Positions 17,196 through 25,436 of a stretch of DNA of 64,000 bases are shown here, one piece after another (position 1 is the first letter of the stretch; each line of letters opens with the position of its first letter). The notes beneath the pieces were generated by a model. That model saw only the letters and a list, made by a program, of their open reading frames with translations, ran no database searches and was not told the DNA's origin. This DNA is from JBGPLJ01 sp963826145 (lineage in GTDB: Bacteria > Pseudomonadota > Gammaproteobacteria > Steroidobacterales > Steroidobacteraceae). The translations under genes and the position numbers were made by a program. The stretch lies in the NCBI GenBank assembly GCA_963826145.1, contig CAWGVW010000002.1, positions 1,612,001 through 1,676,000 on the forward strand. The letters run 5' to 3'.

Positions 17196-18135
17196 CGAAG
17201 GCTCCGAAGCGCTTCACGATCGTGAGGTAGATCGCGATGACGACGATCGGCACGACGGAGAACGCCGCGGCAAGCGGAATGTTGCCCGCCGTGCCCTGCT
17301 GCTGATAGACCATCATGCCGATGAAGTATCCCGGCGCGCCGACGACGCCCGGAATGATGTAGTCGCCGAGCGTCAATGAAAACGTGAATACCGAGCCCGC
17401 CGCGACGCCCGGAAACGCAAGCGGCAGGATGACGTTGCGGAATGTCTGTCCGGGCTTCGCGCCGAGATCCGCCGACGCCTGGATGAGCGAGCGCGGCACG
17501 CGTTCGAGCGCCGCGTGGATCGGCAGGATCATGTACGGCAGCCACATGTAGACGAAGACGATGAACATGCCGATGTACGACGAGGCGAGCGTCGGGCCGC
17601 CGATGACTGGCGTCGACAGCGCCGCATCGAGAGCGGGACTGAGGCCAAGCGTGTCGAGGAGCCAGGTGAGCATGCCCGACTTCGCGAGTATCAGGCGCCA
17701 CGCGTAGACCTTGACGAGATAGCTCGTCCACATCGGCAGCAGCACGGCGATATAGAAGAACGTCTTCATGCGCGCCGAGGCATAGCGGGCCATGTAATAC
17801 GCCACCGGAAACGCAATAAAGGCGCACGCGATCGTGACCGCGATCGCCATGGTCGTCGTGCGCAGCACGATGTCGACGTGCGCCGGTTGCGTGACAAGCT
17901 GCTTGTAGGTCGCGAGCGTCGGTTCCCGCACGATTTCGGCGGTGAAATCGTTGATCGCATAGAAGCTCTGCAGCAGGAGCGAAAAGAGAGAGCCGAGATA
18001 GACCGTGCCGAACCAGAGGAGCGGCGGGATGAGGAGCAACAGCAGATAGGCGTTCGGGCGCCGGTAGAAGAAGCTCGAGAGGCTTCGGGACCAGCCTCCC
18101 GTCGCGGCCACGACGCCGCGAACACTGTCATTCAT
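17185..18135 (-). CDS. ydcU: ABC transporter permease, YdcU-like (polyamine/opine family)
   Basis: 316 residues. After a cytoplasmic N-terminus of about 30 residues there are about six helices and the EAA loop QASADLGAKPGQTFRNVILP, as in PotB/PotH-type permeases. It starts 9 bases after the ydcT stop and overlaps ydcV, so the genes are translationally coupled. Role: one half of the transport pore for the substrate delivered by YdcS. Confidence 0.93.
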   Translation of the reverse strand: MNDSVRGVVAATGGWSRSLSSFFYRRPNAYLLLLLIPPLLWFGTVYLGSLFSLLLQSFYAINDFTAEIVREPTLATYKQLVTQPAHVDIVLRTTTMAIAVTIACAFIAFPVAYYMARYASARMKTFFYIAVLLPMWTSYLVKVYAWRLILAKSGMLTWLLDTLGLSPALDAALSTPVIGGPTLASSYIGMFIVFVYMWLPYMILPIHAALERVPRSLIQASADLGAKPGQTFRNVILPLAFPGVAAGSVFTFSLTLGDYIIPGVVGAPGYFIGMMVYQQQGTAGNIPLAAAFSVVPIVVIAIYLTIVKRFGAFDAL

Positions 18136-18144
18136 AGAGTGGGG

Positions 18145-19173
18145 TCATGAGTGTTCGGCCTCAAGTTCGACGACGCTGGCGCGCGGCCACGCGACCCTGA
18201 CCGTTGCGCCGGTTCGGGCGTCCCTGTCGCCGTTGCCGGTCTCGGGCCGCGCGACTGTGAGGAGCTCCCCGTCGCCTGTGCGTACCTGCACGCGGAGTGT
18301 CGCGCCGTGATACTGGCTGTCCGCGACGGTGCCGGAGCAGGTCACCCAGCCGGACTCGGCGGGCGCTCCATCACTCACAATGCGCATCTGTTCCGGCCGC
18401 ACGGCCACCGGCTTCGAAATACCAAGGAGCGACGCCGCGAGCTTCGCAGACAGGACGTTCGCGCCGCCGACGAATTCCGCGACGAAGGAATTGCGCGGGC
18501 GGCTGTAGAGACCGCGCGGCGTGTCGACCTGCACGATGTGGCCGCGATCGAAAACGGCGACGCGGTCCGACATGCTGAGCGCCTCGCCCTGATCGTGCGT
18601 GACGAAGACGAAGGTGATCCCGAGTTCCCGCTGCAGGCTCTTGAGCTCGATCTGCATCGCTTCGCGCAGCTTCAGGTCGAGCGCGCCGAGCGGTTCATCG
18701 AGGAGCAGCACTTTCGGACGATTGATGAGCGCACGTGCGAGCGCCACTCGTTGTCGCTGGCCACCCGAGAGCTGATTCGGCCGCCGCTCGCCGAAACCGG
18801 TGAGCTTCACGAGCGCGAGCATTTCCTCGGCCCGCTTGCGTCGTTCATCCCCCGCGACGCCGCGGACGCGAAGTCCATAGCCGACGTTATCGACGACGCT
18901 CATATGCGGGAAGAGCGCGTAGTCCTGGAAAACCGTATTGACGTCGCGATCGTATGGCGGCACGTCGGAGACGTCGACGCCGTCGAGGAGGATCTGGCCC
19001 GAGACCGGGAGTTCAAAGCCCGCGACAAGCCTCAGGCACGTTGTCTTGCCGGAACCGGACGGCCCCAGCATCGAGAAGAATTCACCGGCCGCGACCTCGA
19101 GCGAGACGTTGTCGACGGCGCGAACGCTGCCGAAACTGCGCGTGACTTTGCGGAACTCGATCGCAGCAGTCAT
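18145..19173 (-). CDS. ydcT: ABC transporter ATP-binding protein, YdcT-like
   Basis: 342 residues. Walker A GPSGSGKT (37-44), signature LSGGQRQRVALARAL, Walker B VLLLDEPLGALD and the switch histidine in FVTHDQGEAL are all intact. A C-terminal TOBE-type regulatory region follows (about 240-342), as in PotA/PotG ATPases. It energises the YdcU/YdcV permease pair. Second gene of the operon, 50 bp after the ydcS stop. Confidence 0.95.
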   Translation of the reverse strand: MTAAIEFRKVTRSFGSVRAVDNVSLEVAAGEFFSMLGPSGSGKTTCLRLVAGFELPVSGQILLDGVDVSDVPPYDRDVNTVFQDYALFPHMSVVDNVGYGLRVRGVAGDERRKRAEEMLALVKLTGFGERRPNQLSGGQRQRVALARALINRPKVLLLDEPLGALDLKLREAMQIELKSLQRELGITFVFVTHDQGEALSMSDRVAVFDRGHIVQVDTPRGLYSRPRNSFVAEFVGGANVLSAKLAASLLGISKPVAVRPEQMRIVSDGAPAESGWVTCSGTVADSQYHGATLRVQVRTGDGELLTVARPETGNGDRDARTGATVRVAWPRASVVELEAEHS

Positions 19174-19223
19174 CGCGCGAGGGCGGCCGGTGGAGTTACT
19201 TTCCTTATGCGTTCTTCAGGTCG

Positions 19224-20417
19224 TCAGCGGCCGCCCATGATGGCGACGTAGTCGGTCGACCACTTCGAATACGGCACACAGGTCTTGCCCCCGCCGCATT
19301 CCGCGACCGGCGTACGCCAGAACGAGACCTTGTCGAAGTCATCGAAGCCGTTCGTCTTGCAGCCCTCGTCGGTGAGGAGCGCATTGCCTTTGCAGGCCGC
19401 CGGCACCGCGGGGTTCGAGCCGAACCAGGCAGCGACGTCGCCCTGGACCTTCGGGCTCACCGACCATTCCATCCACTTGTAGGCGCAATTCGGATGCTTC
19501 GCATCGGCATGCATCATGGTGGTGTCCGCCCATCCCGTGATGCCGCCCGGCGGAATAGTGGACGCGATCGGCTGTTTGCTCGCAACGAGCGTGTTCACCT
19601 GGAACGGCCAGGAGTCGGAGGCAACGACGCCCTCATTCTGGAAGTCCTGGGTCTGCACCGTCGCGTCATGCCAATACTTGTGCACGAGCGGGTGCTGCTT
19701 GCGCAGCACATCGAGCGCCGCGTTGTATTGGTCGTCCGTCAGCGCATACGGATCCGTGATGCCGAGCGCCGGATTCTTCGACTTGAGGTAGAGGGCGGCG
19801 TCCGCAATGTGGATCGGGCCGTCGTATGCCTGGACGCGCCCCTTGTTGGACTTGCCGTCCGGCAGCTTCATCGGTTCAAACACGACGTCCCAGGTCGGCG
19901 CAGTCTTGAATACCTTCGTGTTGTACATCAGGACGTTCGGGCCCCACTGATAGGGAACGCCGTAGTGCTTGCCGTCAACCGTGTGCCAGGGCGCGTTCTG
20001 CAGGCGCGTGTCGACCGTGCTGTAGCTTGGTACGCGCGCGACGTCGATCGGCTGCACTGTCTTGCCGAAAATGAGGCGCAGCGATGAGTCGCCTGACGCG
20101 GTCACGAGATCAAAGCCTCCCTGATTCATGAGCGCGACCATCTCGTCCGACGTGCCGGCGGTCTTCACCGTGACCTTGCAGCCGGTTTCCTTCTCGAAGC
20201 CGCTGACCCAGTCGTAGTTCTTGTCGCTCTCGCCGCGCTCGATGTAGCCGGGCCAGGCAACGATGTCGACCGCACCTTCGAGTGCAGTTGAGGGCGCCGC
20301 TGCCGCTTCGGTCGGGGCTTCCTCTTTCTTGCCGCAGGCGGCAAGGGTGAATACGGCGGCGACGGCGGCCACAAGCACCCGGACCGTTGAAACGCCGAAC
20401 ACGGAACTCACGCGCAT
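19224..20417 (-). CDS. ydcS: Extracellular solute-binding lipoprotein, YdcS-like
   Basis: 397 residues from the ATG at 20417, which has AGGAG seven bases upstream. The frame extends further without homology. The N-terminus is a lipoprotein signal with lipobox TLAAC, so it is probably membrane-anchored in the periplasm. The body is a spermidine/putrescine-type binding protein (VDIVAWPGYIERGES, VPYQWGPNVLMYNTKVFK). E. coli YdcS is known as a putative polyamine-binding protein. First gene of ydcSTUV-patD. Confidence 0.92.
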   Translation of the reverse strand: MRVSSVFGVSTVRVLVAAVAAVFTLAACGKKEEAPTEAAAAPSTALEGAVDIVAWPGYIERGESDKNYDWVSGFEKETGCKVTVKTAGTSDEMVALMNQGGFDLVTASGDSSLRLIFGKTVQPIDVARVPSYSTVDTRLQNAPWHTVDGKHYGVPYQWGPNVLMYNTKVFKTAPTWDVVFEPMKLPDGKSNKGRVQAYDGPIHIADAALYLKSKNPALGITDPYALTDDQYNAALDVLRKQHPLVHKYWHDATVQTQDFQNEGVVASDSWPFQVNTLVASKQPIASTIPPGGITGWADTTMMHADAKHPNCAYKWMEWSVSPKVQGDVAAWFGSNPAVPAACKGNALLTDEGCKTNGFDDFDKVSFWRTPVAECGGGKTCVPYSKWSTDYVAIMGGR

Positions 20418-20655
20418 GATGGTTCTCCTTGACGAGGATCGAGTCTTGCGACCGGCTGGGCGACGGGCACCAGGCGTCGACGTTGTTGGAGTGCTGGTGG
20501 GCCCGCCTTCGACGCCCGCAATTCTAATCGCCCTTGCCATGATCCGCCACGATGAATCGGCAGCGCGTCAGGATTGACCCACGGGCCTTGCGCCTTTACC
20601 GCTTGAAATGACTCCCCAGCAACGGTCGGCATTCCGCCGGCCGAAGGAGGGTGTC

Positions 20656-21390
20656 ATGAAGAAGATAGTCGTGGGTCTGACAGTGCTGTCGCTCGCCGCG
20701 GGCGGCGCAGCGATGGCCAGGGAGACGCCCAAGGCGTCGAAAAAGGAAAACATCGGTGTCGTCACCGGGCTCGTGATTGGTGCGGCCGCCGGTGGACCCT
20801 TCGGTGCTGTCATCGGCGCCGCAGCCGGGGCCTGGATGGGCGACCGGTGGCACAAGACGGACGTCGATCGCGACCGGCTCGCGGCCGAACTGACGGTGTC
20901 GAATGAGCAGATGGCTGCCGTCTCGAAGCAGCTCGAGGCAACGCGCCAGGAACTTGCCGACGCCGACAAGCGCAACTACGACCTCGCGGTCGCGCGCGTC
21001 ATCGGCAGCGGTGTAAGTGGCGAGGTGTTGTTCCGCACTTCCGATGCGGGACTCGCCGACGCCTCCTCGGAGCGCCTCAAGGAAGTCGGCCACATGCTCG
21101 CATCGCTCCCCGGTGCCGAGGTGCGGCTCGAGGGCTTCGCGGATCCGCGCGGCAAATCGGCGGACAACCTCAGTTTGTCGGAGAAGCGTGCGCTCGCGGT
21201 GAAGGACGCGCTGGTTGCGGGTGGCTTCAAGCCTGAGCAGATCGTCGTCGAAGCGCGCGGTGAGACGCAATCGACGGCGGCCCCGGACGATGTCGATGGC
21301 CTCGCGCTCGAACGCAAGGTCGTCATCACCATTGGCGGGTCTGAGGCGAACGGTGCCGAGACGGCCCAGGTGGCGAAGTCCTCTCAGTGA
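20656..21390 (+). CDS. OmpA-family peptidoglycan-binding outer membrane protein
   Basis: 244 residues from the ATG at 20656, with AAGGAGG just upstream. A signal peptide (about 1-22) is followed by a glycine-zipper segment (VIGAAAGGPFGAVIGAAAG), a coiled-coil-like stretch (about 70-105) and a C-terminal OmpA domain (ending about residue 228) with VRLEGFADPRG and NLSLSEKRALAVKDAL. OmpA domains bind peptidoglycan, so the protein probably links envelope and cell wall. It faces the ydcS operon across 238 bp in which I see no clear operator. Confidence 0.9.
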   Translation: MKKIVVGLTVLSLAAGGAAMARETPKASKKENIGVVTGLVIGAAAGGPFGAVIGAAAGAWMGDRWHKTDVDRDRLAAELTVSNEQMAAVSKQLEATRQELADADKRNYDLAVARVIGSGVSGEVLFRTSDAGLADASSERLKEVGHMLASLPGAEVRLEGFADPRGKSADNLSLSEKRALAVKDALVAGGFKPEQIVVEARGETQSTAAPDDVDGLALERKVVITIGGSEANGAETAQVAKSSQ

Positions 21391-21512
21391 CTTTGCGCAC
21401 GCTTCAGACCGGCGGCGGGAGCCTCCGGCGATGGGCGCCGGAGGCTCTTCGCTTGTCCGCGCTCGGGCGACTCCGTACGCTGCGCCTTCTGCATCGCGCA
21501 CTGGAGGCGCCT

Positions 21513-21959
21513 GTGAAGAAAGCGTTGCCGAAAATAGTATCGTTTGCCGCGGCGGTCGAAGCCGAACATACATCGCCGGATCCCGCGAAGCTCGTCTCGG
21601 GCCGACCAGTGCACACGACTCGCAATTACTACGTGGATGCGGGCCAGCAGTTCTTCAGCGGCGTCTGGTCGAGCACCGAGGGCAAGTGGCACATCCAGTA
21701 CGCCGAGCATGAATTCTGCGCGCTGCTCGAGGGCCACGTGCGTCTCGAGGGCGACGATGGCAGCGTCACCGAGTTCAGGGCGGGCGACAATTTCGTCATA
21801 CCCGCAGGCTTCAGCGGTAGTTGGGAAACGGTCGCGGCGTGCCGCAAGCTCTATGTGATCTACGTGCCGGCGTCGCCGCAGCAGAAGCCCCGGGCGGCGG
21901 CCCGCAAGAAAAGACCAAGCAGGAAGATTGCGAAGAGCGGCCAGCGACGGCAGCGCTGA
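21513..21959 (+). CDS. Cupin-domain protein
   Basis: 148 residues from a GTG with GGAG seven bases upstream. Upstream codons in the frame are not protein-like. One small beta-barrel (about 55-125) of the ureidoglycine-aminohydrolase-like cupin type carries YAEHEFCALLEGHVRLEG and FRAGDNFVIPAGFSGSW. The C-terminal 25 residues are very basic (KKRPSRKIAK). Such proteins are often annotated as cupins of unknown function, and no substrate can be inferred. Confidence 0.82.
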   Translation: MKKALPKIVSFAAAVEAEHTSPDPAKLVSGRPVHTTRNYYVDAGQQFFSGVWSSTEGKWHIQYAEHEFCALLEGHVRLEGDDGSVTEFRAGDNFVIPAGFSGSWETVAACRKLYVIYVPASPQQKPRAAARKKRPSRKIAKSGQRRQR

Positions 21960-22169
21960 TCCGCGGCACACGCCCGAAGTCGGTGCAGGCCGCGCAAATG
22001 CACGACCTGACATGGTGCCGACTGCTCTGCTCACCGCCGTTCAGGCGCGAGCGCACCCAACCGAGAATCTCATGACGAACAACATCTTGTGCCGGGACGG
22101 CAGCGTCTGGCACACAACGTGCTTGCGAGTCGCGCGGGTGTCTCACTGTAAGAGCTGAGGACGGGACTC

Positions 22170-22433
22170 ATGAGCAAGACGAAATGGTTGATGGCGGCCG
22201 GACTGATCGCCGCGAGCGGCGCCGCGCAAGCCGGCCTCTCCAGCACCTGGACGTTCACGACCGACTACGATGTCCGCGGCATTACACAGACGGCGCACCA
22301 TCCAGCCCTGCAGGGAAGCATCGACTACGCGTGGGACAGCGGCTTCAGCGTTGGCGCGTGCGTGATGGCGCTTTTGCGAACGATCCGAGAGCCATCCTCA
22401 GTGTATCGACGACTTTCCAATAATCGGTGCTGA
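22170..22433 (+). pseudogene. Truncated TorF-type porin, remnant duplicate of the next gene
   Basis: 87 codons. The first 65 match the start of the porin at 22628: signal peptide ending AAQAG, then DYDVRGITQTAHHPALQGS aligning to DYDFRGYTQTGNDPALQGS. Homology stops after GFSVGA and the frame ends in unrelated residues. No further porin-like coding is seen before the next gene. It is best read as a 3'-truncated tandem duplicate. The 194 bp to the next start hold nothing I recognise. Confidence 0.8.
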
Positions 22434-22627
22434 CAGGGTCCGGCGCAGCCGCTCCCGCCGGCATGTTGTAATTAAGCTACGCCCAGAGGTGGGCAGCCGA
22501 GGAGGCGGCCCGAAGCAGAGTTGGTGTGCTGAATTGCAAGGGAATTGTGTTCAGGGTACAAAGGCGCACGGTTTCCGTGCAGTGCGCCCGTTGCAAGCAG
22601 GCGACTTACTATCTCAAGGGGGAGATC

Positions 22628-23341
22628 ATGCGAAGAATTCTTGCTATTGGAACGATTCTGATGCTCGCAGCCGCGGGCGTCACTCAGGCTGGTATTACCG
22701 GCACTATCACGGGCGTCAGCGACTATGACTTCCGTGGATACACGCAGACCGGCAATGATCCCGCCCTCCAGGGAAGCCTCGACTTCTCGACGGACAACGG
22801 CTTCTACGCCGGAGTCTGGGCGAGCTCGAGTCTGGACTTTGGTAACACGCCGCCAGCCAGCGACGCGGATTACGAAGTTGACCTTTATACGGGTTTCAAC
22901 TTTGGCGGCGGAGAGGGCAAGGTCGGCTACTCGCTGAACGCGGTTTGGTACACCTATCCGAGCGCGAGCGACTTCAATTTCCCAGAAATTTCCGCGGGCA
23001 TGACCTACAACATTTTCGCCGGCAAGCTCTGGTACTCCTGGGACTTCGCCAATAGCAGCCAGGACGCGTGGTATCTCGAGGGCAATCTGAATTTTCCGCT
23101 GCCGCAGGACTTCGGTTTTGCCGTGCATGCCGGCTACAGCGGCGGCGACTACTGGAAGTCGTTTGACGGCGAGTACCTCGACTTGTCGGTCGGCTTGACG
23201 AAGACATTCGGCCACATCGCGACCTCCCTGAAATACGTGGACACGAGTGGCGCCGTGTGGGATCACACCACACACGCATTTTCGGGCGAGGGCAAGTTGC
23301 TCTTCACGATCGGAACGACCTTCCCCTGGTCGAACGAATAG
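22628..23341 (+). CDS. TorF-family putative outer membrane porin
   Basis: 237 residues, ATG with a GGGGGAG ribosome-binding site. A cleavable signal peptide (about 1-21, ending TQAG) is followed by alternating amphipathic strands rich in Tyr, Trp and Gly (for example YEVDLYTGFNFGG), typical of a small beta-barrel. The family was named from the TorF-type proteins (TIGR02001) and is thought to form outer membrane pores. The last residues IGTTFPWSNE fit a terminal strand. A strong terminator follows. Confidence 0.85.
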   Translation: MRRILAIGTILMLAAAGVTQAGITGTITGVSDYDFRGYTQTGNDPALQGSLDFSTDNGFYAGVWASSSLDFGNTPPASDADYEVDLYTGFNFGGGEGKVGYSLNAVWYTYPSASDFNFPEISAGMTYNIFAGKLWYSWDFANSSQDAWYLEGNLNFPLPQDFGFAVHAGYSGGDYWKSFDGEYLDLSVGLTKTFGHIATSLKYVDTSGAVWDHTTHAFSGEGKLLFTIGTTFPWSNE

Positions 23342-23380
23342 TCGGGGACAACGCCTTCGAGCCCCGCACGAGGCACAACT

Positions 23381-23410
23381 AACGGGCCGGCAATGCCGGC
23401 CCGTTTCTTT
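23381..23410 (+). terminator. Rho-independent terminator after the porin gene
   Basis: AACGGGCCGGC and GCCGGCCCGTT form an 11-bp stem around a three-base loop, followed by TCTTTT. It sits 40 bp after the porin stop and just before the convergent aminotransferase end, so it may serve both strands. Confidence 0.85.
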
Positions 23411-23422
23411 TCTGCTGTCCGC

Positions 23423-24748
23423 CTAGGGCAGCGTCTTGAGAATCGCGGCGAGCTTGCCGAAGAGCTCGTCGATGTGGCTCTTCTCGATGATGAGCGGTGG
23501 CGACAGCGCAATGATGTCGCCTGTCGTGCGGATAAGGAGGTTCTGCTCGAAGGCCTTCAGAAACGCTCCGAAAGCGCGCGCCGTCGGCTGACCCGCGAGC
23601 GGCTCGAGTTCGATGCCCGCAATCAATCCGAAGTTACGGATGTCGATGACGTGGGGCAGGCCCTTCAGGCTATGCGCGGCGTCTTCCCAATACCGTCCAA
23701 GCTCCGCGGCGCGCGTCAGCAAGCCGTCGCGTTCGTAGATTCCCAGTGTTGCAATGCCGGCGGCACAGGCAAGCGGATGTGCCGAATAGGTATAGCCGTG
23801 GAAAAGCTCGATCGCCTGCTCCGGCCCCTGCATGAAGCTGTCGTAGATTTCCTTCTTCACGATCACGCCGCCCATGGGGGCAGAGCCGTTCGTGAGACCC
23901 TTCGCGCAGGTAATGATGTCCGGCGTCACGCCAAACGCCTGTGCGCCGAACGGCGCGCCAAGACGTCCGAACCCGGTGATTACCTCGTCGAATATGAGCA
24001 GGAGTTTGTGCTTGTCGCAGATTCTGCGCAGGCGCTCGAGATAGCCTTTCGACGGCAGCAGCACGCCCGCCGATCCGGCGACGGGCTCGACGATCACGGC
24101 CGCGATGGTCGATGCATCATGCAGCGCCACGATGCGTTCGAGTTCGTCGGCGAAATGTTCGCCCCATGCCGGCTGGCCGCGCGTGAAGGCATTGTGTTCG
24201 AGATTGAAGGTTGCCGGCAGGTGATCGACGCCCGTCAGCATGCTGCCGAAGTACTTGCGATTGTTGACCATGCCCCCGACAGAAATGCCGCCGAATCCGA
24301 CGCCGTGATAGCCGCGCTCGCGTCCGATGAAGCGCTGGCGCGCGCCGTCGCCCCGGATGCGGTGATAGGCGAGCGCGATCTTGAGCGCCGTGTCGACGGA
24401 CTCCGAGCCCGAATTCGTGAAGAACACATGGTCGAGTCCGGGCGGTGCGACCTTGACGACTGCGTTTGCAAGCTGGAACGCACCCGGGTGTCCCATCTGG
24501 AAGGGCGGTGCGTAATCGAGCGTTGCGGCCTGCTTCGCGATCGCCTCGCTGATTTCCTTGCGGTCGTGCCCGGCATTGACGCACCAGAGGCCCGCGACGC
24601 CGTCGAGAATCTTCCGGCCGTCGTCCGAGTGGTAGTACATGCCGGACGCACTCGTCAGCATCCTCGGGTTCGCCTTGAACTGGCGGTTCGCGGTGAAGGG
24701 CATCCAGAACGCTTCGAGCTCGGCGCGCGAGAGGGAATTGGCGGGCAT
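23423..24748 (-). CDS. Class III omega-aminotransferase (beta-alanine/omega-amino acid:pyruvate type)
   Basis: 441 residues from the ATG at 24748. Fold-type I PLP enzyme: PLP lysine Lys283 (DIITCAKGLTNG), Asp in LIFDEVITGFGR, and the GSES motif at 113-116. Closest by eye to omega-amino acid:pyruvate aminotransferases, which move the terminal amino group of beta-alanine, GABA or diamines to pyruvate. It is divergent from a PuuR-like regulator that heads puuC and aguB, so a role in polyamine or GABA use is likely. Substrate choice within this family is not readable. Confidence 0.88.
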   Translation of the reverse strand: MPANSLSRAELEAFWMPFTANRQFKANPRMLTSASGMYYHSDDGRKILDGVAGLWCVNAGHDRKEISEAIAKQAATLDYAPPFQMGHPGAFQLANAVVKVAPPGLDHVFFTNSGSESVDTALKIALAYHRIRGDGARQRFIGRERGYHGVGFGGISVGGMVNNRKYFGSMLTGVDHLPATFNLEHNAFTRGQPAWGEHFADELERIVALHDASTIAAVIVEPVAGSAGVLLPSKGYLERLRRICDKHKLLLIFDEVITGFGRLGAPFGAQAFGVTPDIITCAKGLTNGSAPMGGVIVKKEIYDSFMQGPEQAIELFHGYTYSAHPLACAAGIATLGIYERDGLLTRAAELGRYWEDAAHSLKGLPHVIDIRNFGLIAGIELEPLAGQPTARAFGAFLKAFEQNLLIRTTGDIIALSPPLIIEKSHIDELFGKLAAILKTLP

Positions 24749-24773
24749 GGCAGACCTCGCTTTCGGGGCGCGC

Positions 24774-24802
24774 ATGATAAGAAAAATTGACATTTCGGAC
24801 AA
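24774..24802 (-). promoter_or_regulatory. Predicted sigma70 promoter of the omega-aminotransferase gene
   Basis: On the minus strand TTGTCC (24802-24797) and TATCAT (24779-24774) are separated by exactly 17 bp. Transcription would start about 20 bp before the ATG at 24748. The -35 is embedded in the ATTTCGG inverted repeat described next. Confidence 0.55.
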
Positions 24803-24815
24803 ACTGAGCCGAAAT
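24792..24815. promoter_or_regulatory. ATTTCGG inverted repeat, candidate operator
   Basis: ATTTCGG (24792-24798) and CCGAAAT (24809-24815) are perfect complements 10 bp apart, covering the -35 of the aminotransferase promoter in the divergent region. The neighbouring PuuR-like protein is the obvious candidate binder. A different site type (GTTTAAAATACTGAAC) lies 13 bp away. Confidence 0.4.
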
Positions 24816-24827
24816 TTCGCTCCTCCT

Positions 24828-24843
24828 GTTTAAAATACTGAAC
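24828..24843 (+). promoter_or_regulatory. AT-rich near-palindrome shared by polyamine genes (site 1)
   Basis: GTTTAAAATACTGAAC ends 15 bp before the start of the PuuR-like regulator. Close variants lie before puuA (35225-35240) and puuD (35432-35447). The core TAAAAT could also serve as a -10 element. Autoregulation by the PuuR-like protein is inferred. Confidence 0.45.
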
Positions 24844-24858
24844 GCTTGAGGGGGACCC

Positions 24859-25407
24859 GTGAGCATCGACGTCGGATCGCATCTGCGCGCCCTGCGCAAC
24901 ATGTACGGGCTCTCGCAGCGCGAGCTCGCCAAGCGCGCGGGCGTCACCAACGGCATGATCTCGCTCATCGAGCAGAACCGCGTGAGCCCTTCGGTGAGCT
25001 CGCTCAAGAAAGTGCTCGACGGCATTCCGATGTCGCTCGCCGAATTCTTCACGCTCGATCTTGCGACGAGCCCGCAGGTGTTCTTCGGCCGTGATGAACT
25101 CACCGATCTCGGAGCCGGGCCCGTATCGCTGCGGCTTGTCGCGGCGACGCGGCCGAACCGGCAGATGGCGATCATGCACGAGAGCTACGCGGCGGGCGCC
25201 GACACAGGCGAGGAGATGTTGAGCCACAAAGGTGAGGAGGGCGGCGTCGTCGTGCGGGGCCGCATCGAACTCACGGTAGCAGGCAATAGCCGCGTGCTCG
25301 GCGCTGGCGAAGCTTATTACTTCTCGAGCAGCGTGCCGCACCGCTTCCGCAATCCCGGACGCGAGGAGTGTGAGATCATCAGCGCCTGCACGCCGCCGAC
25401 TTTCTGA
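24859..25407 (+). CDS. puuR: XRE-cupin transcriptional regulator, PuuR-like
   Basis: 182 residues, GTG start with GAGGGGG upstream. Residues about 5-62 are an XRE helix-turn-helix (LSQRELAKRAGVTNGMISLIEQNRVSPSVSSL). Residues about 110-180 are a cupin sensor (MLSHKGEEGGVVVRG, YYFSSSVPHRFRNPG). This build and length match PuuR (185 in E. coli), the putrescine-responsive repressor of puu genes. It sits at the head of puuC-aguB and divergent from an omega-aminotransferase, so it is the likely regulator of this polyamine locus. Confidence 0.88.
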   Translation: MSIDVGSHLRALRNMYGLSQRELAKRAGVTNGMISLIEQNRVSPSVSSLKKVLDGIPMSLAEFFTLDLATSPQVFFGRDELTDLGAGPVSLRLVAATRPNRQMAIMHESYAAGADTGEEMLSHKGEEGGVVVRGRIELTVAGNSRVLGAGEAYYFSSSVPHRFRNPGREECEIISACTPPTF

Positions 25408-25436
25408 TCGGCCCGGCAAACAAAAGGTCATCGCTC

